Assembly: GCA_964644845.1 (NCBI GenBank)
Contig: CAZXXS010000035.1
Location: forward strand, 29,647-93,646
Length of the DNA stretch: 64,000 nucleotides
Origin: Geothermovivens sp964644845
Lineage (GTDB): Bacteria; Zhuqueibacterota; Zhuqueibacteria; Oleimicrobiales; Geothermoviventaceae
Direction of reading: 5' to 3'
Of this stretch, positions 63,896-64,000 are shown in pieces. The notes under the pieces are model-generated. The model had not been told where the DNA came from and did no database searches. It worked only from the letters and a program-made list of their open reading frames with translations. Made by a program: the position numbers and the translations under genes. Each line of letters begins with the position of its first letter. The first letter of the stretch is position 1.

Positions 63896-63919
63896 TGCTC
63901 TCCTACCTTTACCTGACAA

Positions 63920-63947
63920 AAAATAGGGCATTTTGGCGAAAAATCAA
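63920..63947 (-). promoter_or_regulatory. Promoter of the tRNA-Gly / small protein unit
   Basis: TTGATT (63942-63947) and TATTTT (63920-63925) on the minus strand are 16 bases apart, about 25 bases before the mature tRNA 5' end. No other promoter lies between the tRNA and the small gene. Confidence 0.65.
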
Positions 63948-64000
63948 GGAAAAAGTGCAGGCCTGCCTGGGGAGACAATGCCCGAGTTGCGGGAAAACAC

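Noticed and set aside
1..64000. CRISPR arrays, rRNA, prophage and insertion sequences
   Set aside because: No regularly spaced direct repeats, no rRNA stretches, no integrase, transposase or phage structural genes seen.

Overview
The window is 64 kb of gene-dense bacterial chromosome. I find 47 protein genes and two tRNAs. All but one protein gene (49038-49754) lie on the minus strand. The cell is Gram-negative: it carries Lpt lipopolysaccharide transport, Kdo synthesis, an LpxL-type acyltransferase and OmpA-family proteins. A PorV-type barrel, a FlgD-like C-terminal sorting domain and GldF/GldG-like ABC genes suggest a lineage near the Bacteroidota/Calditrichota/KSB1 (FCB) group. This placement is inferred from gene content, not from a phylogeny. 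There are no rRNA genes, CRISPR arrays, prophage genes or transposases.

Layout from left to right; because of the strand, transcription runs right to left. (1) 1-3353: pnp followed by an M16 peptidase cut by the window edge. (2) 3.7-15.9 kb: one long transcription unit, rimP-nusA-infB-ylxP-rbfA-truB-ribF-rpsO, continuing into an ABC ATPase, a permease, a GldG-like protein and a triple-repeat DUF4340 protein. A strong hairpin terminator ends it before pnp. It starts at a clear promoter that is followed at once by an intrinsic terminator, so attenuation is likely. (3) 16.2-17.1 kb: a membrane-anchored TPR protein and tRNA-Arg(CCT). (4) 17.1-24.4 kb: a gene-free stretch with strong RNA-like inverted repeats, a Tat-exported sulfatase, three glycosyltransferases and a FemAB/GNAT-like protein. 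(5) 24.5-37.5 kb: a large envelope operon behind a near-consensus promoter, gatC-kdsB-pyrG-kdsA-kdsD-acyltransferase-lptC-lptA-lptB-rpoN-hslV-hslU-argF. (6) 37.9-49 kb: mostly single genes, namely an EamA transporter, a second Tat sulfatase, a CAP-domain protein, an iron-type alcohol dehydrogenase, RNase Z, an unknown helical protein and an M14 peptidase. (7) 49-57 kb: the only plus-strand gene, a GIY-YIG protein, a tricorn-like protease, a B3/4-domain protein and an unknown protein. (8) 58-64 kb: an outer-membrane pair (PorV-OmpA-OmpA fusion plus a secreted repeat protein with a sorting-type C-terminus), then a compact tRNA-Gly/small basic protein unit.

The genes fall into three working groups: the transcription, translation and RNA-decay core (2 and 1); Kdo-lipid A assembly and export with sigma-54 and HslUV (5); and secreted or envelope proteins (4, 6, 8). 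Start codons are often TTG or GTG, and many neighbours overlap as ATGA or TGATG, which suggests translational coupling. The least explained sequence lies in the gene-free stretches at 17.1-17.9, 54.5-55.3, 56.9-57.9 and 62.7-63.6 kb and in the small basic protein at 63660-63764.
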